This document shows, piece after piece, positions 11,994-20,800 of a stretch of DNA of 23,353 nt. The stretch comes from a virus: IMG/VR virus record IMGVR_UViG_3300032665_000192, positions 1-23,353 of that record, one strand, 5' to 3'. The translations under genes were made by a program, and so were the position numbers. How positions within the stretch are numbered: position 1 is the first letter of the stretch; each line of letters opens with the position of its first letter. The notes below the pieces were generated by a model. It did not search any database. It was given only the letters and a program-made list of their open reading frames with translations, and was not told the origin of the DNA.

Positions 11994-12013
11994 GCGCATC
12001 CTAAACCATGCGC
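11994..12013. other. Hairpin-forming inverted repeat between virion genes
   Basis: GCGCAT (11994-11999) and ATGCGC (12008-12013) pair perfectly around an eight-base loop, in the 103-base gap between the 823-aa protein and the tailspike. No T-run follows on either strand, so it is not a classic terminator. It could be an RNA processing or regulatory hairpin. Confidence 0.4.
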
Positions 12014-12068
12014 ATTCTTATTTGTTGCTTGTTCCTATAACTTCATTATCAATTTCAAAAAAGCCTTT

Positions 12069-14540
12069 TTATTGGCGCTGAGAAACTGAATTTGTGCCTA
12101 CTCCAATCATACTTGGATAGAGCAATTCCATCAATTGCGGAGTGACAACGGGCTTTTTCGCCTGAATTGTCATTTGTGTTGGATTTAATAAATGCTCTGT
12201 TAAAGCATTAATGACCGCATCATTTTTGCGTTCCATTAATGATTGCCAAATTGATCCAGCTTTTCCACCAATTACACCACCAGCAGCAGCGCCACCATAT
12301 CCGCCCAATAATCCTCCAACAGTAGCTCCAGCAGCTCCTGACAAAGATCCAGTAGGCAGATGAGAAGCTAAAGTTCCCAATTTACCTGGCAAAACTGTTT
12401 CAAGCATATTTTGAGTAACTAAGTTTTGAACGGTATTAGATCCCAATGATTTTCCAAGACCAACCTTGCCTTGTCTTTGAAGGTCATCGCGAATAGAACG
12501 TAAAGTGCTTAATTGATCAGCATCTAAGGATTTAGCTCTGTTTTTACCAAGAGATCCAATCTTCTTCTCGATGTCATTAATTGCATTATTAATTTTTCCA
12601 AGAGAAATATTGCCAAAATTATCGGTAATTTTTAAACCTTGGAGCAATTTCATTGCATCAATATCTTTTGATGAGGCAGAGTAATTTTCTAAATATTTAT
12701 CAAATCCCTTATCAGGAACTCCATTATTGATTACCTTATCAAGCTCACTTTGAACTGTAAGCAATTCTCTACTTGCTTGTTGAGCAGCAGGATTTTCTTT
12801 AGCAGCGCGAGGATCAAGCAAATCACCAATGTGTTTGCGGACAGATTCATATAAATATTCAGGATCTGTATTTTTTGGATTTTCTAATTTAGATTTGACA
12901 TCATTAAGAACGGTTTTAACAGATGATCTTTCACCGCCTGCACCATTCAAGATTGAATCAATCTTATCTAATACTGGCTTTGGATTAACATTTGATTTAT
13001 TAGCCCATAATTCGCTTAATTGTTCATTAGCAGATTTATCTCGAGCATTAATTGCTTCATTTAAAACTGTTGGATTTTCTGCAGCTTTATTAAAGAAATT
13101 TAATCTTGCTTCTGCATTTGCTTGTTCGCGCTCAACAAAAGGAGTTGGGTTAATATCACGAATTGAGCGTTGCAAAGTGCTTAATCCAGCATTATTGGCA
13201 AGTTCAGCTAAAGTTGGGTTTGATAAAGGAACTATATTGTTTGCTCCATATGCATCTGTGCTTATTACATTTATAGGCTTATTTCCTGCAGCACGATTTA
13301 ATATGTTTTGAGCGATTTTTTCAGCACCACCTTGAGTAAATGGATTAACTGCAGCGCCTGCGACATTGCCTAAATATTGACCAACTTTTCCTGCTGCTGG
13401 TACTGCCAAAGGAATAGCAGCACCAACACCCGCATTAGTTTGAGCATTTTGAGCGATTTGTTGCCAAAATGGTTGTTCACCTAAAGTTGGCTGAGTTAAA
13501 CCATAAAGAGCAGATAATCCAGCACTTCCTGCAGCTTGACCGCCTAACTTTGCAGCACCTTGACCGAATTCTTGCAATCCTAGACGTGCAGCCAAATTAG
13601 CAGCTTGTTCGCCACCTTGAGTAATCATTGAACCGCCACCAGTTGCCAAAGCAGGCAAAACCTCACCAATCGTTGCGCCAGCAAGCGATGCAGCATTGGT
13701 TGGGGTTTGGGCTTGATATTGCTTTTCCCATGCTTTTGTGGCCTCTACGTCAGCATTGGCAGTATTTTGAATGAGTTTGGCAATATCGCTATTTGGTGCG
13801 ATTTTATTGACACCGGATGCCAATAATTGCTCGAGCAGATTTGCGCCACCATGCAAAGGGGCAGCAATATGATGGCCAGCAGCAGCTAAAAAGTCCGATG
13901 GATTGCCAACTACGTCCTTGGCTTGTTGCAATGGCTCATTATTTGCACCAGTAACGGTAACGGATGACTGTGGAGTTGCGCCAGTTGGTTGCTTTACAAA
14001 AGCATTAAATTGATTCTCAACGTCTTGATCTACGTTTGCGCTGACATGAGGCAAAAAGTCTTTTGCGCGAGCGCCAGCTTCATGCGTAATAAGGGTTCGA
14101 GTAAAGGCAGCATTTGCTTCGGGTACGTTTGGAATTGTTCCGTCTGCGTTTAATTTAACCCCTGCGCTTTCTAATTCTTTTTTAAGGGTTTGTACGTACT
14201 TTCCACCTTGAACGCTTGCGCCAGTTGTCGGATCACCATTGACCCAAGTGCCAACTAAACTTTCAGGAGTAATCTTTTGACCCTTCATTGCACCTTGGCC
14301 AGCCAAATAAGTGCCTGCTAAAGCCTGAGTGTCAAAAACACCATCCTCGGGTTTTTTGTAGGATTTATAGATCGGTCTGCCTGATTCATCTTTTCCAAGC
14401 AATATCCCGCTTGGATTGTTTGCGTCTGCTGCAACTCTTGGGCTTTTTGCGTCAGCAGGAGCAGTTCCTTTCGCCAAAGGAAGGGGAGTTTTTAGAAAAG
14501 AACTAAAAATCGAATCTTCAGAAAGATCTTGATCGGCCAT
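12069..14540 (-). CDS. Large internal virion/ejection protein (gp16 position)
   Basis: An 823-residue protein. The N-terminus is low in structure, followed by a soluble segment (residues 65-170: DTQALAGTYLAGQGAMKG, WVNGDPTTGASVQGGKYV, THEAGARAKDFLPH). A long Ala-rich helical body follows, with several glycine-rich hydrophobic stretches. The most marked is SGAAGATVGGLLGGYGG (residues 750-775), a possible membrane-inserting glycine zipper. Helical coiled segments around residues 500-700 (DKSANEQLSELWANK, ARAAKENPAAQQASRELL) are typical of ejection proteins. By order it takes the place of P22 gp16, which enters the host envelope during DNA injection. No enzyme motif is certain. Confidence 0.72.
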   Translation of the reverse strand: MADQDLSEDSIFSSFLKTPLPLAKGTAPADAKSPRVAADANNPSGILLGKDESGRPIYKSYKKPEDGVFDTQALAGTYLAGQGAMKGQKITPESLVGTWVNGDPTTGASVQGGKYVQTLKKELESAGVKLNADGTIPNVPEANAAFTRTLITHEAGARAKDFLPHVSANVDQDVENQFNAFVKQPTGATPQSSVTVTGANNEPLQQAKDVVGNPSDFLAAAGHHIAAPLHGGANLLEQLLASGVNKIAPNSDIAKLIQNTANADVEATKAWEKQYQAQTPTNAASLAGATIGEVLPALATGGGSMITQGGEQAANLAARLGLQEFGQGAAKLGGQAAGSAGLSALYGLTQPTLGEQPFWQQIAQNAQTNAGVGAAIPLAVPAAGKVGQYLGNVAGAAVNPFTQGGAEKIAQNILNRAAGNKPINVISTDAYGANNIVPLSNPTLAELANNAGLSTLQRSIRDINPTPFVEREQANAEARLNFFNKAAENPTVLNEAINARDKSANEQLSELWANKSNVNPKPVLDKIDSILNGAGGERSSVKTVLNDVKSKLENPKNTDPEYLYESVRKHIGDLLDPRAAKENPAAQQASRELLTVQSELDKVINNGVPDKGFDKYLENYSASSKDIDAMKLLQGLKITDNFGNISLGKINNAINDIEKKIGSLGKNRAKSLDADQLSTLRSIRDDLQRQGKVGLGKSLGSNTVQNLVTQNMLETVLPGKLGTLASHLPTGSLSGAAGATVGGLLGGYGGAAAGGVIGGKAGSIWQSLMERKNDAVINALTEHLLNPTQMTIQAKKPVVTPQLMELLYPSMIGVGTNSVSQRQ

Positions 14541-14544
14541 ATTA
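14526..14544 (-). repeat. 19-bp gene-start repeat (copy 2)
   Basis: Exact copy of 9806-9824 covering the stop of the 473-aa gene and the MADQD start of the 823-aa gene. Confidence 0.9.
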
Positions 14545-15963
14545 TTGTCCTGGTGCTTCTAAGAAACCTTGTTTAACCATATTAACTAAATCTTTTTTGA
14601 ATTTAGGCAACGTACCGGCAGCATTTTGACGCTCAATAAAGCTCTTTTGTTGCGCAGGAGTCATTACTGAAAACACGAATGCATCAGGATTGATTTGTTT
14701 ATTCCATTGTGACTGCCACTTATTGAATTGGTCAGCAGGAGTGCCTGAATTCTGCCAAGCATAATCTTGAGCTTGGCGCATTTTCTCGATTGCGATGTTT
14801 TTGGTAAGAATATCCTCGTTTGCTAATTTGGAGATCGATGGATTAGCGTTACCAGTCAAAGCAGCATTTAAACGAGCATCTGTGCCAGTTCCAAGGCCTG
14901 CGGAAGCCAAAGACGCATAGTTTGTCATAATCTTCTTGAACTCGTCATAATCTTTGATTTCGCCCTTGAAGTCTTTTCCAGCGACTTTTTCAACAACGTC
15001 AGGAGCAAGTGAATTCATAAACGATTTCATTTGATTGCGCCAATCTGTGCCTGGGCCAGTTTGGACACCAGGATTAGCCAAATTCTCGCGAGCTTGCTCA
15101 AGATAATTGATGCGAATAGGCACATCTGCAGCCACATCATGCAGATTTTGAGCAGCATTTGCTTGGTTTGTGCCACCAGTTGTCAATGCAGCTTGTTGTC
15201 CAGGGCCAAGAGTTGTTTGGAAACCGCCTGTGGATTTATTTTGACCGCCCATAGGCGCGTTTTGTGCGCCACCTTGAGCATTTGCACCACCCATAGGATT
15301 TTGACCGCCTGTGATGCCTAAAAGCTCGGCTTTGCTGACTAAACGCTTAGCGCCAGTTGAAGGATCAATAATTTCTTGACTTGGAGTCAATAATTCAATT
15401 TGACGAGCATTGTCTTGAGTGGCCAAATAATGTTGTCTGACATAAGCCCCGTATTGTTTTGGATCTTCAGGAATGCTTTGGACTTCTTGCTGAGCAGCCG
15501 TTGGAGATAAAACACCGCGCGTCATGGCATGAGCCATCTCATTTAGGATGTCATCTTTGGTGACTTTGTCGCCTTTTTGCATTAAACCACCAAGGCGAGC
15601 ATTCCAGTAGTCATTTTCTTTGCGCGCATTGTCAATTTTGGCATTTAAAGCCGTATATTTTGCGCCTTCCATTTGCTGAAGTTGCGTACCAATCTGCGGA
15701 AGATTGTATGCAGCATTAGGATCTTGCGATAAAGCCTGCATGATTTGCGGAATATTGACATTCCCGTTTTGATCGGTATTTTGCTGAATTGCTTGTGAAA
15801 CTGCTTGATTAGCAGCCATTTGTTGTTGCGCTTGTGCAATTCCTACTTTATTTTTCTGAATGTTCATTATTTGGCTAATTTCAGCAGGAATTGCGCCAAA
15901 ATCAGGCAAATTTTGTTTTGTAGGAATGATGCTTGGATCAATCGTTTGTAAATTTAATGGCAT
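14542..15963 (-). CDS. Internal virion/ejection protein (gp20 position)
   Basis: A 473-residue protein rich in Gln, Ala and Asn. It has N-terminal helices (FGAIPAEISQIMNIQKNKVGIAQAQQ), a coiled middle and a Gly/Gln-rich linker (GGQNPMGGANAQGGAQNAPMGG). A C-terminal helical domain follows (DVAADVPIRINYLEQARENLA, YASLASAGLGTGTDARLNAAL, MTPAQQKSFIERQNAAG). The composition and position between the gp7-like and gp16-like genes fit P22 gp20, one of the proteins expelled into the host with the DNA. I see no enzymatic motif. The stop lies one base before the next ATG. Confidence 0.75.
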   Translation of the reverse strand: MPLNLQTIDPSIIPTKQNLPDFGAIPAEISQIMNIQKNKVGIAQAQQQMAANQAVSQAIQQNTDQNGNVNIPQIMQALSQDPNAAYNLPQIGTQLQQMEGAKYTALNAKIDNARKENDYWNARLGGLMQKGDKVTKDDILNEMAHAMTRGVLSPTAAQQEVQSIPEDPKQYGAYVRQHYLATQDNARQIELLTPSQEIIDPSTGAKRLVSKAELLGITGGQNPMGGANAQGGAQNAPMGGQNKSTGGFQTTLGPGQQAALTTGGTNQANAAQNLHDVAADVPIRINYLEQARENLANPGVQTGPGTDWRNQMKSFMNSLAPDVVEKVAGKDFKGEIKDYDEFKKIMTNYASLASAGLGTGTDARLNAALTGNANPSISKLANEDILTKNIAIEKMRQAQDYAWQNSGTPADQFNKWQSQWNKQINPDAFVFSVMTPAQQKSFIERQNAAGTLPKFKKDLVNMVKQGFLEAPGQ

Positions 15964-15972
15964 ATTGATTCC

Positions 15973-16917
15973 TTACCCTAACAAAGCGTAATTGATTAAT
16001 TTATAACCATCGGAATCGGATAAAACCGCTTCAGGCATGATTTTTTCAACTTCTTGAGCCATTGCGCCAATAAATTTGCCAATGCCCCATTTTTTGTGAA
16101 ATTTAGGCTTATATTCATATTCATAGATACGAATGCCCTTTTCATTAACTCCAACAAATTTAATGTTTTGTTTGATTCTTGAATCAGATCCAAGAATGGA
16201 TAATGCAGTCGGAATTAATGAAGATGCGCTTGCAGCAGCGCCACCAGCAGCAGCAGCGCCTCCACTTCCAGCCAATAATGAATAAATGCCTGCACCACCA
16301 AGGCCAAGACCTAAAGCTCCTTGAATAGCATTTGTGCCTGATTGACCAGCAGCAATTTGACCTTGAGCAATAGCGTTTCCAGCAGCAGTCGTGGAGTTAT
16401 AAGCCCCTTGACCAACACCGGCAGCAGCGTTTTGACCAAGATTAAGCAGGCTTCCTAATTGACCAGCGTTAGTCATATAAGTGCTTAAAGCATTAGCATA
16501 TTGCTGATTGTAAGTATTTTGAGCCAAACCAGTTGTGTAGTTGGCGATGCCTTTTTGTTGCGCGCCTGATTGATTTAAACCAGTTGCTGAAGCCTGATTA
16601 TTTATACCTTTAAGCCCTTGCTGAAGGGTAAATTGATAGCCAGGGGTAGAAGCCAAATTGCTTGGATTAAATTGAAATCCTTGACCTGAAATACCAGTCA
16701 AATTGCCATTTGCACCATAAGTACCGTTATAACCCAAAGAGCTTAATAATTGAGGTAAAACTGCAGTACCAATTGACGAATATGGCGCAAGATTTTGCTG
16801 AAGAAGTTGTTGCGCTTGAAGTTGAGCATTTGCTTGCGTATTAGCTGCAGATTGAGCAGCGCTCGCTTGCTGGTTTGTTCCTAAAATATCTCCGATTGCA
16901 TTCGTAATAAAACTCAT
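15973..16917 (-). CDS. gp7-like DNA transfer protein with C-terminal S74-like domain
   Basis: A 314-residue protein. Residues 15-40 are an Ala/Gln helix. Residues 102-140 (LKGINNQASATGLNQSGAQQ, then GIANYTTGLAQNTYNQQY) carry the pattern of gp7-type ejection proteins. A Gly/Ala-rich hydrophobic stretch spans residues 200-235. From residue 244 (SDSRIKQNIKF, GIRIYEYEY, GAMAQEVEKIMPEAVL) it matches the Peptidase_S74 intramolecular chaperone, where a Ser in the SDxRxK motif cleaves the tail in trimeric fibres. The domain is short and lacks the usual final helix. The start overlaps the GNAT-like stop (TAATG). Confidence 0.85.
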   Translation of the reverse strand: MSFITNAIGDILGTNQQASAAQSAANTQANAQLQAQQLLQQNLAPYSSIGTAVLPQLLSSLGYNGTYGANGNLTGISGQGFQFNPSNLASTPGYQFTLQQGLKGINNQASATGLNQSGAQQKGIANYTTGLAQNTYNQQYANALSTYMTNAGQLGSLLNLGQNAAAGVGQGAYNSTTAAGNAIAQGQIAAGQSGTNAIQGALGLGLGGAGIYSLLAGSGGAAAAGGAAASASSLIPTALSILGSDSRIKQNIKFVGVNEKGIRIYEYEYKPKFHKKWGIGKFIGAMAQEVEKIMPEAVLSDSDGYKLINYALLG

Positions 16918-17324
16918 TATTTACTCCCCATCATCACCATTGCATGATATTGGCCATCACGCAAAAATGCATTAGAAATCCTGCCTTCTTCGCAAAAACC
17001 GCATCTTTTCGCCAATTTTAAAGCAGGTTTGTTCCATTCGCCAATAGTTCCTACAAATTTAGTTGCGCCTCGTTTTCTCATCTTTTCAAGGCATTCTTGA
17101 AAAAAAGAATCGACATTTTTTGCCCCTTTAAGCATGGCAATATGCACTTCTTTAGTAGTTGGAGTTAAATCTCTAAACATAACAAATCCATGTTCATTGG
17201 CAAAATAAATCTCGTTTTCTCTATATCCAAGTTGTTCTTTTGATATTCCATCAATTCGTACTGCATTCCATACTCGATCATCACGCATGACCGAAGTAAC
17301 AAAATTAGCTAAATAATGCGCCAT
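16917..17324 (-). CDS. GNAT-fold protein (P22 gp14 position)
   Basis: A 135-residue protein. The middle strands (NEIYFANEHGFVMFRDLTP, KEVHIAMLKGAKNVDSFF) and the helix-strand end (CLEKMRKRGATKFVGTI, EWNKPALKLAKRCGFCEEGRI) follow the GNAT acetyltransferase fold, with N-x-P-A-L-K-L-A-K-R-C-G-F near the acyl-CoA edge. In P22-like phages the head-assembly protein gp14 takes this place and has a related fold. Acetyl transfer is not proven; it may serve virion assembly only. It overlaps the upstream gene by 20 bases. Confidence 0.75.
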   Translation of the reverse strand: MAHYLANFVTSVMRDDRVWNAVRIDGISKEQLGYRENEIYFANEHGFVMFRDLTPTTKEVHIAMLKGAKNVDSFFQECLEKMRKRGATKFVGTIGEWNKPALKLAKRCGFCEEGRISNAFLRDGQYHAMVMMGSK

Positions 17325-17649
17325 TTATTGCACTCACAGTAATTGCAGAGCCTGAACTAGCTAATGCTTGTATGCTATCGCCTGGGCCAAGTAAAGGCAC
17401 ATCAACATCAATAAATCCATTTGAAGGAACGCTCAAATTAGGAGCAAACACATTCCCAGGAGCTTCAGTTGTTGATCCTGCTGGAACTGCATAAGCAGAA
17501 ATTTGAACTGCTGATCCATTTGAATTGGCAAATCTGATCCTTCCACCACGCAACAAATTGGTTGTTGGTGTATTTGGAACTGTATAAATTGTTTGAACCG
17601 AAGTGGTTAAAGTTATGGGTTCAAAAAGCTGAATATATGATATTGTCAT
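17305..17649 (-). CDS. 114-aa beta-rich putative virion protein
   Basis: The product (MTISYIQLFEPITLTTSVQTIYTVPNT...) is made of alternating strands (GGRIRFANSNGSAVQISAYAVP, FIDVDVPLLGPGDSIQALASSGSAITVSAI). Such short beta-sandwich proteins occur in phage tails and fibres. It lies between the fibre and GNAT-like genes and has no known name. A role as a fibre or capsid accessory is a position-based guess. Confidence 0.65.
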   Translation of the reverse strand: MTISYIQLFEPITLTTSVQTIYTVPNTPTTNLLRGGRIRFANSNGSAVQISAYAVPAGSTTEAPGNVFAPNLSVPSNGFIDVDVPLLGPGDSIQALASSGSAITVSAINGALFS

Positions 17650-17659
17650 AAGTTTTCCT

Positions 17660-20600
17660 TTATCCTACTATCCAAGTTGTTCCGTTATCAAACACAGGAA
17701 TTACAACAGATCCGCCTCCAGCTACTGCAGAACCAAATACAGGAGCTAATGCGTTAGTAACATAAGCTCTTCTTCCTACAGTTCCTGCTGCTGGTAATCC
17801 TGCTACTGTATATCCTTGAGTTTTTACTGTTCCAGTAACGCTTAAATTTCCTGATCCTGGGTCTGTAGTGTTACCAATCGAAACACCGCCAGAAGCAAAC
17901 ATTCTAGCTATTTCAGACCAAGTAGCAGAGTTAGAGCGAGCTTCAAATACTAAGTCACCATTATTTGACCTATGAGATATTCTGTTTCCATAACCAGCAC
18001 CATCACCACGTCCTTGAAACTCTAATCCTTGAGCTGCCGTTGCCGCTGTGTTATATCCAGTAATTCTTATTAAACCACCATAAGTGGCTAAACCACTTGT
18101 AGTTGCTGGGCCAACATCTAAAGCAACTTGTGGTGCTTGATTCAATATACCTATTTGTTGCGCAGAATTAATAAAAACAGAAACTGTACTGTTTGTATAT
18201 AGTCCTAAATTATTAGTGCCATATAAATTTATGCCATTTACAGGATTTGTATTAGACGTTACTGTAAAAGCTGCTGCGCTTGTTTTTCCTGTTGTAGCAA
18301 AATTTGTACCATCAAAAGTTAAAGCAGAACCAGTAGATAAAGCACTTGTAGAAGAAGCATAAATAATGCCATTAGCCGTAAATGATGTAAGTCCTGTACC
18401 ACCATTAACTGTTGGCAATGTTCCAATACTGCTTAATAATTGTGCAGTAGTTGCTACAGTATGCGCACTTGTGCCATTTCCATATAAAACACCAGTAAGA
18501 GTGCCTGCAACTCCAGTACCGCCATATAAAGCACTAATAACAGATGCATTCCATGTACCAGTTGCAATTGCTCCGCTTGAATTTATTTGAAATGCTAAAG
18601 TTCCACCGTTATAAGTGTAAACATCAAACAATTCAGTAAATTGACCACTTAAACCATATATTTTTAATGGTACTGTTGAGGTTGAATAAGCAGTAATTAC
18701 TGGAGAATTGATTGCTGGTTGCTGACTTAAAACAACCGAAGCGCCACCGCCTGATCCTGTTGCAGTAGTTACACCAGTACCACCATAAGCAACAGGAATT
18801 GTTGATCCATTCCAAACACCGGTCGTAATAGTTCCTAAGGTGGTCAAACTAGTTGAGCCTGCCAATGGTGAAGCGCCAACGGTGTTATAAGAAATAGTTA
18901 ATGCAGATCCACCATTAAACGTAGATCCTGAAGCAGCGCCTGATCCGCTATTGTTAATGGTTAATGCATTGGTTGTGCTTGCGCTAACAGTTGTAGATCC
19001 ACCCAATGAAACTAAATTGCCATTAATTGTTATAGAAGAATTAGTTAATGAGCTATTGCCAATGTTTGACAATGTACTGGTTGATCCACTAATTGAAACA
19101 CCAGCTAAAGTGCTTAATGTGCCACCTAATGATAAAGAGCTTGATCCAATAGTTACTGAACTATTTGCAAGCTGGGCATTGCTAATCGTGCCACTTAAAG
19201 CGCTTGTAGGAATAGTTGTGGCAGCAGTTACATTTCCACTGCCATTGGCATACATATAGCCAGTTAAGCCTGTAACTGCCAAATTGGTTGTGGTTAGGCT
19301 TGTAAATGACTCACTTGTTGATCCAGCGATTCTTTCCCATTTTCCATTGCCAAAAATAGCCCAATCACCGACAGACCATAATGCATTGCCATCAAGATTG
19401 GTTGTGCCGGCCACCGAAACAATGTAGTAATAACCCTGAGTACCAACGCTTGAAGTCAAAGTAGGAGTATTTGTCGATGCATTCCAAGTGCCTTGATAGC
19501 TTGGAGCATTAGTTGCCTGAGTGCTAATCGAAGTGATTTGACCTTGAGCATTGACTGTGATTACAGGGATAACCGATGCAGATCCATAAGTGCCAGCAGT
19601 TACTCCGCTATTAGCCAAGGCAATTGTGACTGCGCTCGCGCCATTGTATGAAGTGCCTGAAAGCCCAGTTCCTATTGTTAAAGCATAAGGATTGACTGCA
19701 GTAACTGTCGTAGAACCGCCCAGGCTGACCGCATTGCCATTAATAGTGATGGAGCTATTAGCAAGGTAAGAATTTGCGACTGGAGTGCCATTCCAAACCC
19801 CTGTCGTGATTGTTCCGACAGTTGCAAGGTTAGGAATTGAGGTAATTGCCGATTGAGTTGCGCTAGTTACGGATGCAGCAGTTCCAGTTGTGTTTTGATT
19901 CCAAGTTGGTACAGTTCCCGATAATTGAGAATATGGCAAAGACAAAGCGCTTAATGTTGTCAATGTTGAATTGCTTGTAGCAGTTATATTGGATGCTGTA
20001 CCGGTTGTGTTTTGATTAAGCGTAGGTACATCAGCAACCACTAACGCTCTGAATGTTGGAGTTCCTGCGCTACCATTTGGAGCAGCAAAAAATGTATTTG
20101 CAGTTTCAGAATTAAGGGTTGCAGTTAATGTTCCCGATCCTGTGACTGGAGATCCTGAAACGCTAAATATTGAAGGCAATGCCAATCCAACGCTTGTGAC
20201 TGTTCCGCTATTGGTTGCGCTTAAAGTGCCTCCACTAAATAAAAGACCGCTTCCAATAGTTGCATTTGAAAAACCGCCTGATCCATTGCCATAAAGCAAA
20301 GATGATCCGCTTGTTTGAGGTGCTGGGGTAAACCCTAATGCAGTATCAACATCGGAGCTAGTCAAAGTGACCGAGCCTGTTCTTCCATTAAAGCTATTAA
20401 CACCGCTAGTATTTAAAACGGTATATTTGACGTTTCCTGAATTATCAACAACTTGCCAAGCGCTACCATGCGTCCAGGTGAGCTTGTCACCGACATTCAA
20501 TTGAATATCAAGGATTTTGTATGTTGTTGCAGTATCTAAATATTGAATTGTGACAACTTGATAAACCGTATCCGTGTTTAAAACGGTGATCATGTCGATG

Positions 20601-20797
20601 TCGCGGATTGTAGATGCTGCAGGAGCGCTACAAATCGTGACCGGAGTTGTTCCATTTGAATTAGATAACTGAGTAGCTCCTAAATAAGAGCTAGCAGTTT
20701 GATCTGAATAAGAAACAACGATCTGAAGGTTATTTGTTGTCTTGGCAGCACCAAGAAATAACTGAAGCGATCGGTTTATTGTGTCAAGTCTTATCAT
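17660..20797 (-). CDS. Long tail fibre protein with repeats
   Basis: A 1045-residue protein. Residues 1-130 form a distinct N-terminal domain (IRDIDMITVLNTDTVYQVVTI and KLTWTHGSAWQVVD), probably for attachment. Residues 133-160 (VNSFNGRTGSVTLTSSDVDTALGFTP) are a classic tail-fibre motif. The rest is Ser/Thr/Gly-rich repeats, including two copies of NSSITINGN-x-VSLGGSTTV, two of TIGTITTGVWNG-type units (GTITTGVWNG), two of NQNTTGTA, and several YGGTGV-type units. The C-terminus holds a separate block (GLEFQGRGDGAGYGNRISHRS, then TVKTQGYTVAGLPAAGTVG). No S74 domain is present. It precedes the GNAT-like and ejection genes. Role in host binding is inferred. Confidence 0.85.
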   Translation of the reverse strand: MIRLDTINRSLQLFLGAAKTTNNLQIVVSYSDQTASSYLGATQLSNSNGTTPVTICSAPAASTIRDIDMITVLNTDTVYQVVTIQYLDTATTYKILDIQLNVGDKLTWTHGSAWQVVDNSGNVKYTVLNTSGVNSFNGRTGSVTLTSSDVDTALGFTPAPQTSGSSLLYGNGSGGFSNATIGSGLLFSGGTLSATNSGTVTSVGLALPSIFSVSGSPVTGSGTLTATLNSETANTFFAAPNGSAGTPTFRALVVADVPTLNQNTTGTASNITATSNSTLTTLSALSLPYSQLSGTVPTWNQNTTGTAASVTSATQSAITSIPNLATVGTITTGVWNGTPVANSYLANSSITINGNAVSLGGSTTVTAVNPYALTIGTGLSGTSYNGASAVTIALANSGVTAGTYGSASVIPVITVNAQGQITSISTQATNAPSYQGTWNASTNTPTLTSSVGTQGYYYIVSVAGTTNLDGNALWSVGDWAIFGNGKWERIAGSTSESFTSLTTTNLAVTGLTGYMYANGSGNVTAATTIPTSALSGTISNAQLANSSVTIGSSSLSLGGTLSTLAGVSISGSTSTLSNIGNSSLTNSSITINGNLVSLGGSTTVSASTTNALTINNSGSGAASGSTFNGGSALTISYNTVGASPLAGSTSLTTLGTITTGVWNGSTIPVAYGGTGVTTATGSGGGASVVLSQQPAINSPVITAYSTSTVPLKIYGLSGQFTELFDVYTYNGGTLAFQINSSGAIATGTWNASVISALYGGTGVAGTLTGVLYGNGTSAHTVATTAQLLSSIGTLPTVNGGTGLTSFTANGIIYASSTSALSTGSALTFDGTNFATTGKTSAAAFTVTSNTNPVNGINLYGTNNLGLYTNSTVSVFINSAQQIGILNQAPQVALDVGPATTSGLATYGGLIRITGYNTAATAAQGLEFQGRGDGAGYGNRISHRSNNGDLVFEARSNSATWSEIARMFASGGVSIGNTTDPGSGNLSVTGTVKTQGYTVAGLPAAGTVGRRAYVTNALAPVFGSAVAGGGSVVIPVFDNGTTWIVG

Positions 20798-20800
20798 AAA

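Noticed and set aside
12829-13311. 160-codon plus-strand ORF inside the 823-aa virion gene
   Set aside because: Antisense shadow of a well-formed coding frame; Ser/Leu-rich composition, no ribosome site and no operon context.
18951-19259. 102-codon plus-strand ORF inside the fibre gene
   Set aside because: Product of the repeat codons read backwards; hydrophobic Val/Leu/Pro composition typical of antisense to Ser/Thr/Gly repeats.
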